The notes: generated by a model from the sequence alone, not told the origin. DNA of 64,000 nt from Cristatella mucedo (GCA_009760855.2 WPIO01000016.1:4063001-4127000); one strand, 5' to 3'; positions 10,191 to 22,544 are shown, numbered from the stretch's first letter. Program-made: numbers and translations.

Positions 10191-11015
10191 CTACCGCAGC
10201 AGCAGTGACCCGGGGTTTCGCGAGACTTCACCTTACCGTAAGCTTTTTAGTCGTTCAAGTCGGCAGCAAGAGACAGGCAAACGCCTTCACCTGCAATCCT
10301 TTTTGTTTTAAAAACGCAACGAGAAGCTTCGCTTCACACGCAGACACTGACTGATAAACTTACTTCTAATCGGAACATGAAGTTGGTCCTACTCTATTTT
10401 TTACGCCATTTTAGAAACTGTAGAATCGTATAGTAAACGAAGAACAATATACCGTCGCTCACGACATCTTCAGTCAGGGTTATAGTGCCGAGCATTGGCA
10501 CGTTGCCAGCAGCCGTTTGAATGCAGCATATATAGGGTTTCCTCATGTAAACGTGTGGAGCTGCAGCTGTCGCTTTCAGCTGCACTACGTAAATTTGCCA
10601 TCCTATTAACCTCCCCATCTTCCATATAAACAAAGATAGATCCATCCCCTGTGTTATCCTTAGTCCAAGCAAGTTCTGGCTTCTAATTCATCTTCATGTT
10701 GCTCGTAATGACTGCAGGCTAACGACCGACTCGGCTTTAGGCAGCGCCACCGCAAACCATCTTTGATTCAAAGATCTCGTGTCTGCACCCAGAGCACTGA
10801 AGCATGAAGTAATTGTTATTTCGACATTATACTTTCTAGCTGTGAGTATTTCAACTAGAGTTAATAAGCGTACTAGTTATTTAATTATTAAGTACATTAG
10901 TCATTCGCTCAAGCTCAGGGAAGGATCGGCCTAAAATTAGCGGCCTAAAATTAATCTTACGAAAGTAAGGATAATTGATTTCTCATGGTGATTGTTCATG
11001 AAAAAAATACTAGTG
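10191..11015. other. unassigned spacer
   Basis: I see nothing definable here. A minus-strand open frame at 10,394-10,672 (92 codons) has no recognised domain. Confidence 0.5.
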
Positions 11016-11017
11016 GC

Positions 11018-11068
11018 ATACAATACAGTATGGCATACAATACAATATGGCATATAATACAATATGGA
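11018..11068. repeat. 17-bp tandem repeat, three copies
   Basis: GGCATACAATACARTAT-type units are repeated three times in tandem with one or two differences. Confidence 0.85.
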
Positions 11069-12485
11069 GCTGAAAAAGCGCTGGCCTACATGTCACAGCA
11101 CTCGTTTCTTAGATCTCACGAATCTCACGAATCCCGACTTGGTTCTATGGGTACGTCACGCAACCGTCAAAACTTAATTCCTTGAGGACGTCGAACGATT
11201 TTTGATATTTTTTTCAACGAGCGCGTCAGCTCTCAGCTACGGTAGGCCCACGTGGCACATGTATTACCAATTAGTTGCTTAATTTAGTAGGCTAATTATT
11301 TGCATTAATCAATTAATTAATTATTAATTAATTAACCAATTATTAATTAATTGCTTTCACGCTATGAATAGCAGTCTCGCCCAAGACGTTTCGCAAACCG
11401 CTGAGCACGGAAATAAATGACTGCTGCGCTTCGGCTGCTGCGCTCGGTATTAAAAACATTCAACAGCAGCAGCAGCCAAAGCAGGGGCAAGCTTTTCGAC
11501 GGCAAATGCAAAGGCGTCGTCTAAGCTGAAAATACGCGTTTGCATAGTTGTCCTACCGGCGGCTGTACTTCTTTTATAAGGTAGAGAATTTAGAACAAGC
11601 GTGTCGTCTGCTCGACGCGTCCATCCAGCGAAGTTATCTTGAGCACGAAGTAGAACAGCCTCTGTGAGTAATCGCAATGCCTTTGAGCGATCGTGAAATG
11701 GACGCCGCTTCTCGCAGGACTCGCTGCCGTGAACGCGTCGATTCCCATACTTTATTTCTTCATTTTCCACGTAGCTTCGTCGTATCGTGCCTCTTTACCA
11801 AGCGATTGAAATTGAGCCAGCGGCAGGACTGGCAAACGACTGAATTCGGATATTTGGACAACTCCGACCTGCTCGATGGTCGGTCAGCTGGCGCGCCTAT
11901 GAGCGGATGCGTGCGCTTCGAGTGAGCTTTGATAGTACGGCGGATGCATGTTTCACACGAGTTTGCTAATATGACCGGATGAGTAGGACAACACTGTGGT
12001 CGAGTTTTTTCGTTAGGAAAAATGCCATGCTGTCACCGGATAAACACACGCGTCTGAAGCTTCATTTCTTTCCCGATACGACGAGTGCACCTCGTAGCTT
12101 AAAATTCACGATTATTACGAGAGTGAGCCTATTCCAATGGCGCGTCAATAGCTAGCCCTGATTTTCTGATTTCTTCTGGAATCAATATTTCCTAAAGATT
12201 ATCATCAAAACAACGTTGTATCCTAATGCACGGCTTATTCGACACCGACGATCAATTGCTGCGCTAGCTCACTGGGGTGGTGGGCGGGCCCACGGTAAAG
12301 CTGCCACTAACCTGAGCTGCGGCCTTGAAGAAGAGGTAATCATTATAGAAACTCGAGAAATGCAACCCGAGCCCTACTGAACATGATTGGCCGGTTAACG
12401 AAATAGGGGCCTGCCTTATTTAGGTAATTGCCACTCTGGCGGGAATTCGACTCTCGGGCTCGCGGCAATGCACAATGCACGAGCT
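11069..12485. other. unassigned spacer with a minus-strand ORF
   Basis: It includes an AATTAATT-rich segment near 11,305-11,355. It also includes a 106-codon minus-strand frame at 11,450-11,770 (Arg/Ala-rich, no recognised motif), which may be an exon or chance. Nothing else is seen. Confidence 0.35.
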
Positions 12486-12575
12486 ACTAATAACAATAGC
12501 ACACCTGATAAAGCCCCCTCAGAGAACCCCCCAATCTCTTTTTAGGTGCTTTACAGTTGCTGCTAAGGAAGCATG
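12486..12575 (-). mobile_element. LINE-A tail fragment
   Basis: Minus-strand terminal hairpin region of family A (TGTAAAGCACCTAAAAAGAG type) with a degraded poly(ATT) tail. Confidence 0.7.
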
Positions 12576-12805
12576 ATTACTCGCTGCTTATTGATCGGTG
12601 CAAGTGAAATACCTTGACCCTTGCTCCCGAATCCTCGAGTCCGATGTTTCGGCAAAGCAATCAAATCCGCTCAGTCAGCACTGAATGCTGAAGGGCCCGC
12701 TCGAGCTTTAAAATGAGCAGTACATTCAGCTGAAGATGCTTCTCGCCGGTAAAAGTCAGTCAGAGTCGACGTCCATTAGGCGTAGCCGAGAGATTGGAGA
12801 TAATG

Positions 12806-12845
12806 TCTCTGTGTCTCTCTCTCCCTATCTGTCTCTCTTTCCCTC

Positions 12846-12884
<39 letters not shown>

Positions 12885-12903
12885 TTGTCTGTCTCGGTCT
12901 GTC

Positions 12904-12970
<67 letters not shown>

Positions 12971-12993
12971 GTCTCTCTCTGTCTGTGTGTCTC
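12806..12993 (+). repeat. (TCTG)/(TC) microsatellite
   Basis: An alternating block of CTGT and CTCT repeats about 190 bases long. Frames across it on both strands are artefacts. Confidence 0.95.
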
Positions 12994-13888
12994 TCGATGA
13001 TAGCTTCAGCAACTTCCTGTCCGCACCGTCTTATCGAAGTCTGAGAGCTGTGACTATGAGCGTAATTCGGCACTGGAGCACTCACTATGCATTAGCCAAG
13101 TCATCATTGCAGGTCTTCATTTTTGTAGTTCCATATGGTATGTGAACTTATACACGGAAGATAGATGAAAATTTAAAAATAAACCTTAAATTATATATTT
13201 ATGAATCAGAAAATAATTTAAAAAAGTTACAGAACCGTAAATTAAATCAGAGTCGGCCGATTAGATAGAATCGATATATAACCTTACATCGGTAACATGC
13301 CGATTACTGCAACGATTCCTTCCCGTCCGATGCAAATGTCCCAGAAAAACAAGAATTGCCATTTATTCTGCAGCTAAGTGGGGTCTCCATAGCAGAAAAC
13401 GCACATTAGAAATCCCGACTTGCCAGTAAGATTGTATAATATGAGAGATTTCTGAACAAAATGCGTGGTGCTCTACAGAAAGATGAACGCGTGGTGCTTT
13501 AATTCGGAGGTGAATTTGCTCCACCCCAAAGCCAAAGGCAAATCACTAAAAACCGTTGCCATGCCGATTATTTAAGTAATCATTACCCACTGCAGCAAGA
13601 GAGCTGAAATAGCTTCCGAGGCGTCAAAGATGTCTACAAGTGGTTAATATTTACTGGAGACATTTCCAAGGCACTTAAGCACTGATAGGGCAAGTATTTT
13701 GGGGTCTTCTCAAAGGGTGGTGGCATCTTGCGTCTTACAATATCAAAGTTGACTGAAAATACACGCGACAATTTTTTAACTTTATAATATAATTGTTGTT
13801 ATTACAATGAAATGCAACTGAGACCATCATTGTGTTTGAGTATTTTTATAATGAGTGCGAGTTTAAGATGCCTGAGATTGAGGCCTCC
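12994..13888. other. unassigned AT-rich spacer
   Basis: No recognisable gene or repeat. Confidence 0.5.
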
Positions 13889-13966
13889 AACTGTGTTTCT
13901 TAAAGACATCATAATCCATTTGCCATCAACTGTATTTCTTAAAGACATCATAATCCATTTGCCATC
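13889..13966. repeat. 39-bp tandem duplication
   Basis: Two copies of AACTGTRTTTCTTAAAGACA... differ at one base. The unit is 13 codons, so on the minus strand it duplicates a peptide (DGKWIMMSLRNTV) inside a 70-codon frame at 13,802-14,014. Confidence 0.95.
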
Positions 13967-14377
13967 GGTCTGAAAAATTACCGCCAAGACAATTAAGAGA
14001 TTTCTGTACGACAATTCTCTTCAATGGTTTCCGCTCGGCTCTGAATTTTGTGGCACGAGGGTGTGAAATAAAACAGACGAAGAAAAATGCACTAACTCTT
14101 TTCATCTTCAATAACTTCCGCTTCCAATGCGGCTTCAAACCCGCCATTCCGATGCTTCTTAGCAGGTACTGTGAAGTCGAAGCCGTCTGAAGCGCCGCTA
14201 GCAATGGCAGCGCCATATATTTTTTGAATTGGATGAATCCTTTATCCCTTGAGCTATAGAAGCTACGAGATGAATTGATAGATATTTCCTTACCATGTGT
14301 GCTATGTCTTGGTCACAGGAAAACCCTGTCCATTGCACGTCTGGCCACGGCTGGCCAAACGTTCCAGCTTGATCCAA

Positions 14378-14688
14378 ATAATAATAATAATAATAAAAAT
14401 AATAGCACATTTGATATAGCGCCCTCACATAACTCAATCTATTTCTAGGCACTTTAGATTTGCTGCAAACAAAGCGCGATCGAATGGTTAGTGATAGCAT
14501 GCTCAGTAAACATCAAGAACAATACGGTTAGGAGGCGACGTGCACAGGGTCAGCATGCAAGTATGGTTAGTGGCAGCATGCATAGCGTCAGCACGTATAC
14601 GAGCATAAAGGACGAATCGCAGGGACCCGCTAAATGTTGTCATAAATATGCCCGTTTTTAGTTTCTTCTTAAATGTGAACAAGCCATG
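14378..14688 (-). mobile_element. LINE-A 3' end, 5'-truncated
   Basis: Minus strand: C-terminal codons, the 3' UTR with the recurring CATGCTGACCCTGTGCA motif, the terminal hairpin and an (ATT)n tail (seen as AAT at 14,378-14,402). Confidence 0.8.
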
Positions 14689-14699
14689 TGTCGTTGCGC

Positions 14700-15715
14700 A
14701 ATAGGCAGTACATGGGTTGTGGTGTTTCCAGTTCATTCAGGTAGTCTTACCGCATACCTATACCTGGCGAATATTTGTTCCAGGCTTTGCGAGTAAGGTT
14801 TGGCATCTAAAACGCGACAGGATACTAGAGCCGGCGTCTCGTTCACACCGGAGCCATTCATACTAGCAGCAACTTGCGTTCCTCTATTAGAACTAATTTA
14901 CCGTATTTCCGATTTACGAACGAATTCTCAGGTATAGGCCCGCGATACAGCAGTTGCTAATGCCCCTAGCTTAGTCATTATAAATTGTTAGCTGTCTGCA
15001 GCATGACTTTTTATGACGATATTGAACATTTTGCTATTTTTGAAATTTGCTCGTGTTCCAGAATTGCTCGGCTGTAAGCACCAATATTTCCCCAAGTAAT
15101 TATCTTCTTTTTCATAACCTGATATATTTGATATCAATATCACATGTTGGAATTATATTTAACACTATTTTTACATATTAAATATCCTTGAATATTATAC
15201 TATACATACTTATTTGTATTGTATAGTATATATATATATATATATATGCATACATTTTATATATCACGTTATGTGTTATATATATTATATTGCAAATAAA
15301 TTATAATTAATATATTTTTGTCATTATTAATAATATTTTCGTTTTTAATCGAAGAAAAGTAGATCGGTAGATTAACCGATGGTCGTCGTCATATCTTTCA
15401 TTGTCGAGCTGTTGGGGACTGGCAGCCTTGCAGGCTGTCCCTTGAGTACCCGAGGGCATTTGGAGGCTGAAACTGGTGCAGCGGTGCAGCTCTGCAGGAA
15501 GCCTAATTATGGCGTGCCTTGCTGGTCAGATTAAGAGCTTTGCAATACGTCCGTAGATCAAGCAGAAGCCATCGAAGCGCCTTCGGCGGCTGATGAGAGA
15601 CGCGAGGAGCTGAACCGCTGACACTTGTCGACTTGTCGCCGTACAGCCACAAGCCATACCGTCTCAGTGGCCATCGCCGTACGCTTGGTCTCGTAATCTT
15701 AGAGGCGTAGAGGCG
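14700..15715. other. unassigned, AT-rich core
   Basis: Very AT-rich near 15,120-15,350, with a short (TA)n run at about 15,227-15,247. No gene seen. Confidence 0.5.
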
Positions 15716-15718
15716 GCA

Positions 15719-16247
15719 ATCTCAGGGCTCCGTACTTGGTCCCGTTCTTTACACGGTTTATACTCTCCCTCTTGCAGATGTGATTGCCAAATAAAATCTA
15801 GGCTTTCACTTCTTCTGAGCGGATGACGCTCAGTTGTATCTTTGCTATGATACCTCCCTGCCCTCGAGCACGTCGAATTCTCAACTCCCTTGTGCAAGTA
15901 TGGGTCGTATCCGCACATGGATGGCGGACAATTTTCTTAAATTGAATGATGATAAAAACCAACCTACTAGCAATGGGAAAACCAAGTATGACTCAGAAAT
16001 TCGAAAGACTAACGCTCAAAATCTGCTCTGCCAGCGATCTCCTGTTGAATCTGCACGAAATCTAGGTGTCCTGTTCCAAAGTAACCTTTCATTAGACGAC
16101 CACATCAGCTCCATAGACATGTCTGCCTACTTTCAGGTACACAACGTTGCTAAAATTCTGGCTTGCTTAAACATGGATACTACATTCAGATTGGTCCATG
16201 AATCTGTGACATCCAGTTTCGACTTCTATAACTCACTGCTTGCTGGT
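15719..16247 (+). mobile_element. LINE-A RT fragment (degraded)
   Basis: Starts at the QGSVLG region and runs through a damaged YADD region and the C-terminal half (ARNLGVLFQSNLSLDDHISS, DFYNSLLAG) to 16,247. There it is interrupted by a LINE-A tail in reverse orientation. The junction base matches that at 42,176. Confidence 0.8.
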
Positions 16248-16481
16248 AATAACAACAATAATACACTTGATAAAGCGCCACCAGAGAACTCAATCTCTTT
16301 CTAGGTGATTTACAATTGCTGCAATGGAAGCTCAATCGAATGGTGAGTGGTCTCATGCTAGATAAAAAACATGAATAACATGGTTAGGGGTAACATACAC
16401 CGGATCAGCATAAAAATGTGATTAGTGGCAGCATTCCCGTTGTCAACATGCATAGGCACATAAAGAGCGAATCGCAGGGAA
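16248..16481 (-). mobile_element. inverted LINE-A tail inside a LINE-A copy
   Basis: A minus-strand 3' UTR, hairpin and (ATT)n tail placed within a plus-strand LINE-A copy. The flanking plus-strand sequence resumes far downstream in the element, so the middle of the host copy is missing. Confidence 0.8.
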
Positions 16482-16793
16482 CGACTTGACCACATTTAAG
16501 AAGAAACTAAAAACGCATCAATTTATCACAGCATTTAGTGGGTCCCAGTGATTTCGAACTTTATGTGCTTATGCGTGCTGACATTGTGCACGCTGCCATT
16601 AACCATACTTGCATGCTGACCCTGTGCACGTCATCCCCTAATCATCATATTGTTCTTGATGTTTACTGAGCTGATGCAACCAAAAATCATTCGATCGCTC
16701 TTCTTTTGTAGCAAATGTAAAGCGCCTAGAAAGCGATTGAGTTCTCTGAGGGCGCTTTATCGAGTGCGTTATTATGATTATTATTTAGATTCC
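16482..16793 (+). mobile_element. LINE-A 3' end
   Basis: Plus-strand end of the element: ACCACATTTAAGAAGAAACT, then the 3' UTR, the intact hairpin TAAAGCGCCTAGAAAG...GGGCGCTTTATC and an ATT-rich tail. With the segment before it, it forms a large inverted repeat. Confidence 0.85.
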
Positions 16794-17642
16794 AATGTTT
16801 TCTCATTTTTTAGGTACGATAACACTTTGATCTTATAAATTACTAAGCACGTGTCTAGTGCATATTTGAAATCGTTAAATGATGTCCTCTAGCGCTTTTA
16901 TGAAACATTCGAATGTCCTATAATCTCTGCTTCAGTGAATTTATTCTTATCCTTTCCGAGAATGGTAATATTTGATTCAATTGTTTGAAATTAATCTTAT
17001 TGTCCCCAAAAAATATTTGAGGTCTAATGCTTTCCAAACAAGCTAATACATCTAACCACAGCATATCTCTTTTTGCGTATATTACAGCTGGATTTGGCAC
17101 AGGATTTTGGCTGGATTTGGATTACAGCTGGTACTGGAACTCTTGGCACGAGTTTATACACTGGAGTTCGCAATCCTGTTGCATATGCTATTCCAATATT
17201 ATCACAGCAAAAGCTGTGCTGTGTTTCTTTAATACTCCCAGTTAACTTTGTATCCGGATCTTTCGCTTCTGGAGTTGATTGGCCCAAATAATCATATAAT
17301 TTTCCGAACCTGTTGTCAATAGCTTCACGTACATCATTATCTAGTCACAGCTAATATGCCGTTTGTGGCTCTACTACAATCGTTCGTTTACAAGAAGGCG
17401 ACCTAAAAGTGAATTTGTGTACCTCTGCTGGCCTTCCGTATATGCTTATTTCATAGTCGCGAGGTTTTGATGTAACATCATCCACGAGCTGTTGGTTGGA
17501 ATTGGCGACTGGGCACCCGACCCCTGCATTTGAAATTTAGGACCTGTAGATTGTAATTTTGTCTCTGTAACGTAGCCTGATGTGTCTCTTCATCGTTCGA
17601 TTCATTTCTTGACGTAAAATCTTCATTTCTTTTGGAAAATAT
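16794..17642. other. unassigned spacer
   Basis: A short direct repeat (GGATTTGG...ATTACAGCTGG) occurs near 17,085-17,130. No gene recognised. Confidence 0.45.
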
Positions 17643-18003
17643 GGAGACCTTGCCTTTAGCTCGTATGGTCTTAAAACCCAGAACTCACTTCCGATTGACG
17701 TCAACACATTTGTTACTTGAGCATATTAAAGAAGCTAAAACGCATCCATATATCACAGCACTTAGGGAGACGTGATGCGTTCTTTGCATGCTTATGCGTG
17801 CTGACACGGTGCATACTGCCATTAACCAGACTTGCACACTGACCCTGCGCATGTCACCTCTTACCATATTATACTTGTTGTCATTGAGCATACTACCTAC
17901 CACTAACCATTCAATCATGTTTCCTTTGCAGCAAATGTAAAAGTGTCTAGAAAGAGATTAAGTTCTCCAAGGGCACTAAAATCAAGGCATTATTATTATT
18001 ATA
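17643..18003 (+). mobile_element. LINE-A 3' end, 5'-truncated
   Basis: Begins in the GDRAFSSY-coding region and contains the 3' UTR, hairpin and ATT tail. It is considerably diverged from the young copies. Confidence 0.8.
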
Positions 18004-18155
18004 GTTAATTAGTTGTTCAGCTCCTATGCTTCAAGACATTTTATGCTCGGCAGGTACTCGACTTTTGAACCTTTCAACTTTGAACCTTAAACCTTTCTCA
18101 CACAATTTATACCGCGGCATCTAATTTTCTTATGGTCGACTTTTGGTGCTCCTTA

Positions 18156-18305
18156 AGCAGCCATCCTAAGCTGCAACTTCCTGCAGCCATCCTGAGCTGC
18201 TACTTCCTGCAGCCATCCTGAGCTGCTACTTCCTGCAGCCAGCCTGAGCTGCTACTTCCATGCTTCTTGCATCTTCGACTGTCCTCTTGAATCAGCTATG
18301 CCTGC
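18156..18305 (+). repeat. 26-bp minisatellite within a LINE-B fragment
   Basis: Four tandem copies of a 26-bp unit (CAGCCATCCTGAGCTGCTAC...) lie at about 18,158-18,261. The unit matches LINE-B coding sequence seen elsewhere (TCCTGAGCTGCTACTTCCA type). The following bases (to CAGCTATGCC) continue the LINE-B sequence. The repeat therefore seems to have expanded inside a LINE remnant. Confidence 0.7.
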
Positions 18306-18901
18306 CGCGTTTTGTTTTTAGCGAGATGACGCTGTCGGCTACGATATGGGCACCAAAAGACGCGTAGGCTTCAAGTTCGTAAAGGAAACCCCCTCTTCAT
18401 GAGACCGTCTTATTCCTTGTAGCATTCTTAATGATAGCAAGCATTATAAATAAAAGTTCACAATGCACAGTACTAAATGACGCAGGTTGTACCTGACACA
18501 AAATTGCTCCGTTACTTCTTCAAAATTCTTATCTTTGTGCAATGATGCTTTCATCCATAGATGCTTCACTGGCTTTTCAATAGCTGCACGCAGATTAATA
18601 TACCGTATAGATCTCATGCATACACATGTCCCTAAGTGTATTGAGTGGTGCCCAGGAGGCAGTCACCTAATGAATCTAATAGTTTGAATAATGAATTGGT
18701 TGGCAATAGACTAAGTATTCGTATCATTTAAGCGTTTGAATTTAGTAAGTAGATGTGGCATTGTAGTAGATAAAGCGAATGTATTCCTATATTTATTATT
18801 CAGTAAATGAATCAAACTTTACATCTTTCGCCTGACAATGGCACTAAACGGCTGTTATAAGTAAATAAGTAATAAGTATACGAAGCCTCTAGTAAATTTC
18901 C

Positions 18902-18903
<2 letters not shown>
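18306..18903. other. unassigned spacer
   Basis: I see nothing definable. Confidence 0.5.
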
Positions 18904-18904
<1 letters not shown>

Positions 18905-18993
<89 letters not shown>

Positions 18994-19004
18994 ATATATA
19001 TATA
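18905..19004. repeat. (TA)n microsatellite
   Basis: A pure TA run of about 55 bases, then TA with CATA interruptions. Confidence 0.97.
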
Positions 19005-19615
19005 ACTCCTCCTTAGATCCTCTATTACCACTGCCTCCTGGATCTCGAATTCCTCTACTATGCATTTTTATCATGAGAAATGAAAAGAACACGTTGCGAC
19101 CGTACAGACTAATGGAACAAGTAATTCGCTTGTTATTGGTCAATTTATTATCATATAATTATTTTTTATATTTATTATAGCGTTATTATATCAGATGTAT
19201 TGGTAATTATAGGCAATAACTGCCTCCGTGAAGGTCTTACGTATGGTGAGGACTATACCTTGGTTAACAAGAATGAGTGGATGCAACTTTTCTTTATATT
19301 TAAATTAACCCCACCGGTATGTTGTTTTTGCATTCCTTGATGCATTGCAAGTTGGCTTGGAAAATGTACTTATCTTTTAGAAGCCTCGTACGCTTATATT
19401 TTGCAAGCACATTGAGCGTCACGGGAAGTGATTGAAAATATTTATTTATTTACAGAAATCACGCGGTAAATATAAAGATGTTAAAAACAACGCTGCAGTC
19501 ACTGCGATACCATTTTCTTTTTAGGCAACATCAAAATAACTTTAACGGACTGGGCTTACGAAAGCTTCCTATTTAGCCTCTCTGTTGTAGTCGGGTTTAA
19601 AAAATACTATACGAG
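19005..19615. other. unassigned spacer
   Basis: AT-rich, no gene or repeat recognised. Confidence 0.5.
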
Positions 19616-19767
19616 TTAGCAGCCTCTTTTTATGTAGCGGCAGAAGAACCTTAAAGGCATCAACGCTTGCAGCGGCAATAAAGGATCACCGAGCGCAGGA
19701 TTCACAACCTCATTTGAAGATCTCAGAGCTGAGGTCGTCAAAAGCCCTGCATTACTTAGTGGGCCAC
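19616..19767 (-). mobile_element. tRNA-derived SINE copy 1
   Basis: On the minus strand it has a degenerate tRNA-like head, a GCCGCTGCAAGCG-like body and the end CTACATAAAAAGAGGCTGCT. Box B is mutated (GTTGTGAATCC). It matches the copies near 34.8, 41.4 and 50.8 kb. Confidence 0.7.
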
Positions 19768-20066
19768 GTTCAAACTTTCAAATTTACTGCGTCATCTTGC
19801 GCGCTCTTCGCGTTCTTCACTATGACCTTCACCTGTCTCTTCCAAAGAAATTAAAGTACGTCAATTTACTTCCTTTAAATGGCGCCAGGCTAAGAAGATT
19901 TCAAAACGGTCTCTGGGTATTTGGTTTGGGGGCCTTCGAAGCGCGGAGAACCCCTAGCAATCTGACGTAGGTGCCTGTTTCTTACGATGCATTCATTCCT
20001 GTTTCTTGCATGTATAAAACTCGTCGCAATCGCTGAGCAATATCTAGGCTCTCACTCCTATGTTGT

Positions 20067-21690
20067 AATAATAATAATACACTTAATAAAGCGCCCCGAG
20101 AGAACTCAATCTCTCTCTCTCTCTCTCTCTCTAGGCGCTTCACATTTGCTGCAAAGGGAAATGCAATTGAATGGTGAATAAAATCATGCTTGACAAACAA
20201 AGAAAATGATTAACATGGTTAAGGGTGACATGCACAGGGTCAGCATGCCAATGTGGTTAGTGGCAGCATGCACAGTGTCAGCACGCATAAGCACATCAAG
20301 GACGAATCACAGGGACTAACTAAATGCTGCCATAAATAGATGTGTTTTTAAATTCTTTCTAAATGTGGTCAGGTCAAGGGATGTTCTGACGTAGGTCGGG
20401 AGTTCAAGGCTTTGGGAACATACGAACTAAATGCACGGTCTCCAAAGGATTTGAGGTTTGTACGAGGTATTTGTAGACTGTTGGATTCCGAAAAGTGGGT
20501 GGTACGATGCTTGGCCTGATGGGGGAGTAGATCTGAGAGATATACTGGAGCCAAAGAATGAAGTGACCTAAAAGTGAGCGACAAAACCTTGAAGTCAATC
20601 CGTTGCTTGACTGGTAGCCAGTGCAGGTCGGCGAGAAGTGGTGCAATGTGGCAACTGCGACGTTCACGACAGACAAGCCTAGATGCAGAGTTTTGCACCA
20701 GCTGCAATCGCCTGATCACACATGCTGGTAAGCCACTAAGCAGTGAGTTGCAGAAGTCGAGAAGAGATGTCATGAATGCATGGACCAACTTAGACGTGGT
20801 ATCCTTATCTAAACAAGCCCTAATTTTAGCAATGTTATGAAGCTGAAAATAGGCTGATTTGACTGTGGAGCTGATGTGGTCGTCTAACGAGAGGTCGCTT
20901 TGGAATATGACACCTAGATTTCGAGCTGATTCAACTGGAGATATGCTGGCAGAGCCAATTTTGAGCGTCAGCCTTTCCAATTAGTGAATCACACTGGGTT
21001 TGCTCATAACTAGTAAGTTCGTTTTATCGTCATTTAGTTTTAGAAAATTTGCTGCCATCCATGTGCGGATGTCATCAATACGTGCAGCAAGTGAGTTGAG
21101 AGAATTTGAGGTGCTCGAAGGCTGGGAGGGATCAAAGCAAAGGTACAACTGAGTGTCATCCGCATAGAAGTGAAAGCCTAGATTGTGCTTGGCAATCACA
21201 TCAGCGAGAGGGAAAGTATAAATCGTGAAAAGAACCGGACCTAGCACAGAGCCCTGAGGTACTCCATATTTCAGAGGTACTTCAGATGATCTTTGCCCAT
21301 TCACGTCAACACTCTGGAGTCTCTCACTGAGATAGGACCTGAACCACTGCAGAGCAGTGCCAGTGATGCCCAGGCGAGATGAGAGGCGCTCTAGAAGAAC
21401 TTTGTGATCGATGGTGTCAAAAGCTGCCGAGAGATCGAGCAAAACACGCAGAGACACTCTACCCATGTCTGAATTCCTAAGTAGGTCGTTGTATACCCTA
21501 AGAAATGCTGACTCTGTGGAGTGATTAGCTCTAAAGTCAGACTGGAACTTACTAGTAAGGTGAGAGGTTTCGATATATGAGTTAAGCTGGTCCGCCACGA
21601 CCCGTTCCAGTGTCTTAGATAGGAATGGTAGAAGGGAGACTTGGCGGTAGTTGCTTAAGTTCTCTTGGTCTAGTGCTAATTTCTTGATGT
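20067..21690 (-). mobile_element. LINE-A copy, RT to 3' end, nearly intact
   Basis: A 1.6-kb 5'-truncated copy. It encodes the RT fingers/palm ([43 protein letters not shown]) and the C-terminal region. Two lesions are seen: a stop in place of a Lys codon (VIH* where other copies read VIQK) near 20,979, and a 4-base deletion near 20,405 that shifts the C-terminal frame. The 3' UTR hairpin contains an expanded CT run (20,109-20,132). The tail is (ATT)n, and the truncation point is near LDQENLSNYR. Confidence 0.92.
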
Positions 21691-21694
21691 TCAT

Positions 21695-22544
21695 GAATAT
21701 GAGATGTAATTGTTTTAGTGTGTTAATAATTAAGACATTTTACTATCTCAGGCTCTCTTTATTCTCTGTAAGCTTGCACTTGTCGACGTTGGCATATTTA
21801 ACGCTGCCGAATTAGTCAATTCAATATCGTGAGCTACCACTTGCTAGTTCACGATATTGAATTATAAGTCGATAGCTATTGGTAAATCTAATTTAATTGG
21901 ATATCTTGCAAGCCTCGCCCTCACCTGTACTTAGCAAACTCTGCTGGGAACATTGGTGCCGGTTTAGTAAGTTTAGCCGTAAGATAAAAATAATGTGTTC
22001 AACTTTCAACGATAATCGAACTAATTTTCCTGCGTAATTAAACTCCCTTTATATAGAAATTACAAAGTACAAATTGATAAATGTTATTCAGTCTCATTTC
22101 TTTCATTTTTGTTTTAAGAAATTTAAGCAAGTAGTACCCGAATAGCAAAACTCTAATAGTAAAACATCAAATATGACTTTAGTAAGTCTCTTTGCAAGCT
22201 CTGAAATATTTTAAGGCAGCAGCTGATATTATTATTCCCCATATTCTTGAGCACTTATAATCTCTCCTATACCTCACTCGCTCTGCATTATGAATTTTTA
22301 GGATTCTACTTTAGTGGTTTTAGGGCGTATTTGTCAACTGCCAACGGTAATCCTGTGGGCCATTTAAAGTAACTGCCTCCTAGGAATGTGTTAGTGGTCG
22401 CTACTTTTTTACCACTTGCATGCTTTATCACAATGTAACGCAATTTATCTGCGTCTGCATCTGCAAAAAGCCGCAATGGCTAAGTGGGAATGTTGCATCT
22501 AAGAGAGTTTTACGTAGTGCCATCAAAACTTAAGGAGCTTTCAG
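21695..22544. other. unassigned AT-rich spacer with inverted repeat
   Basis: Contains a perfect 15-bp inverted repeat (aattcaatatcgtga at 21,818-21,832 and its complement at 21,849-21,863). No gene seen. Confidence 0.55.
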
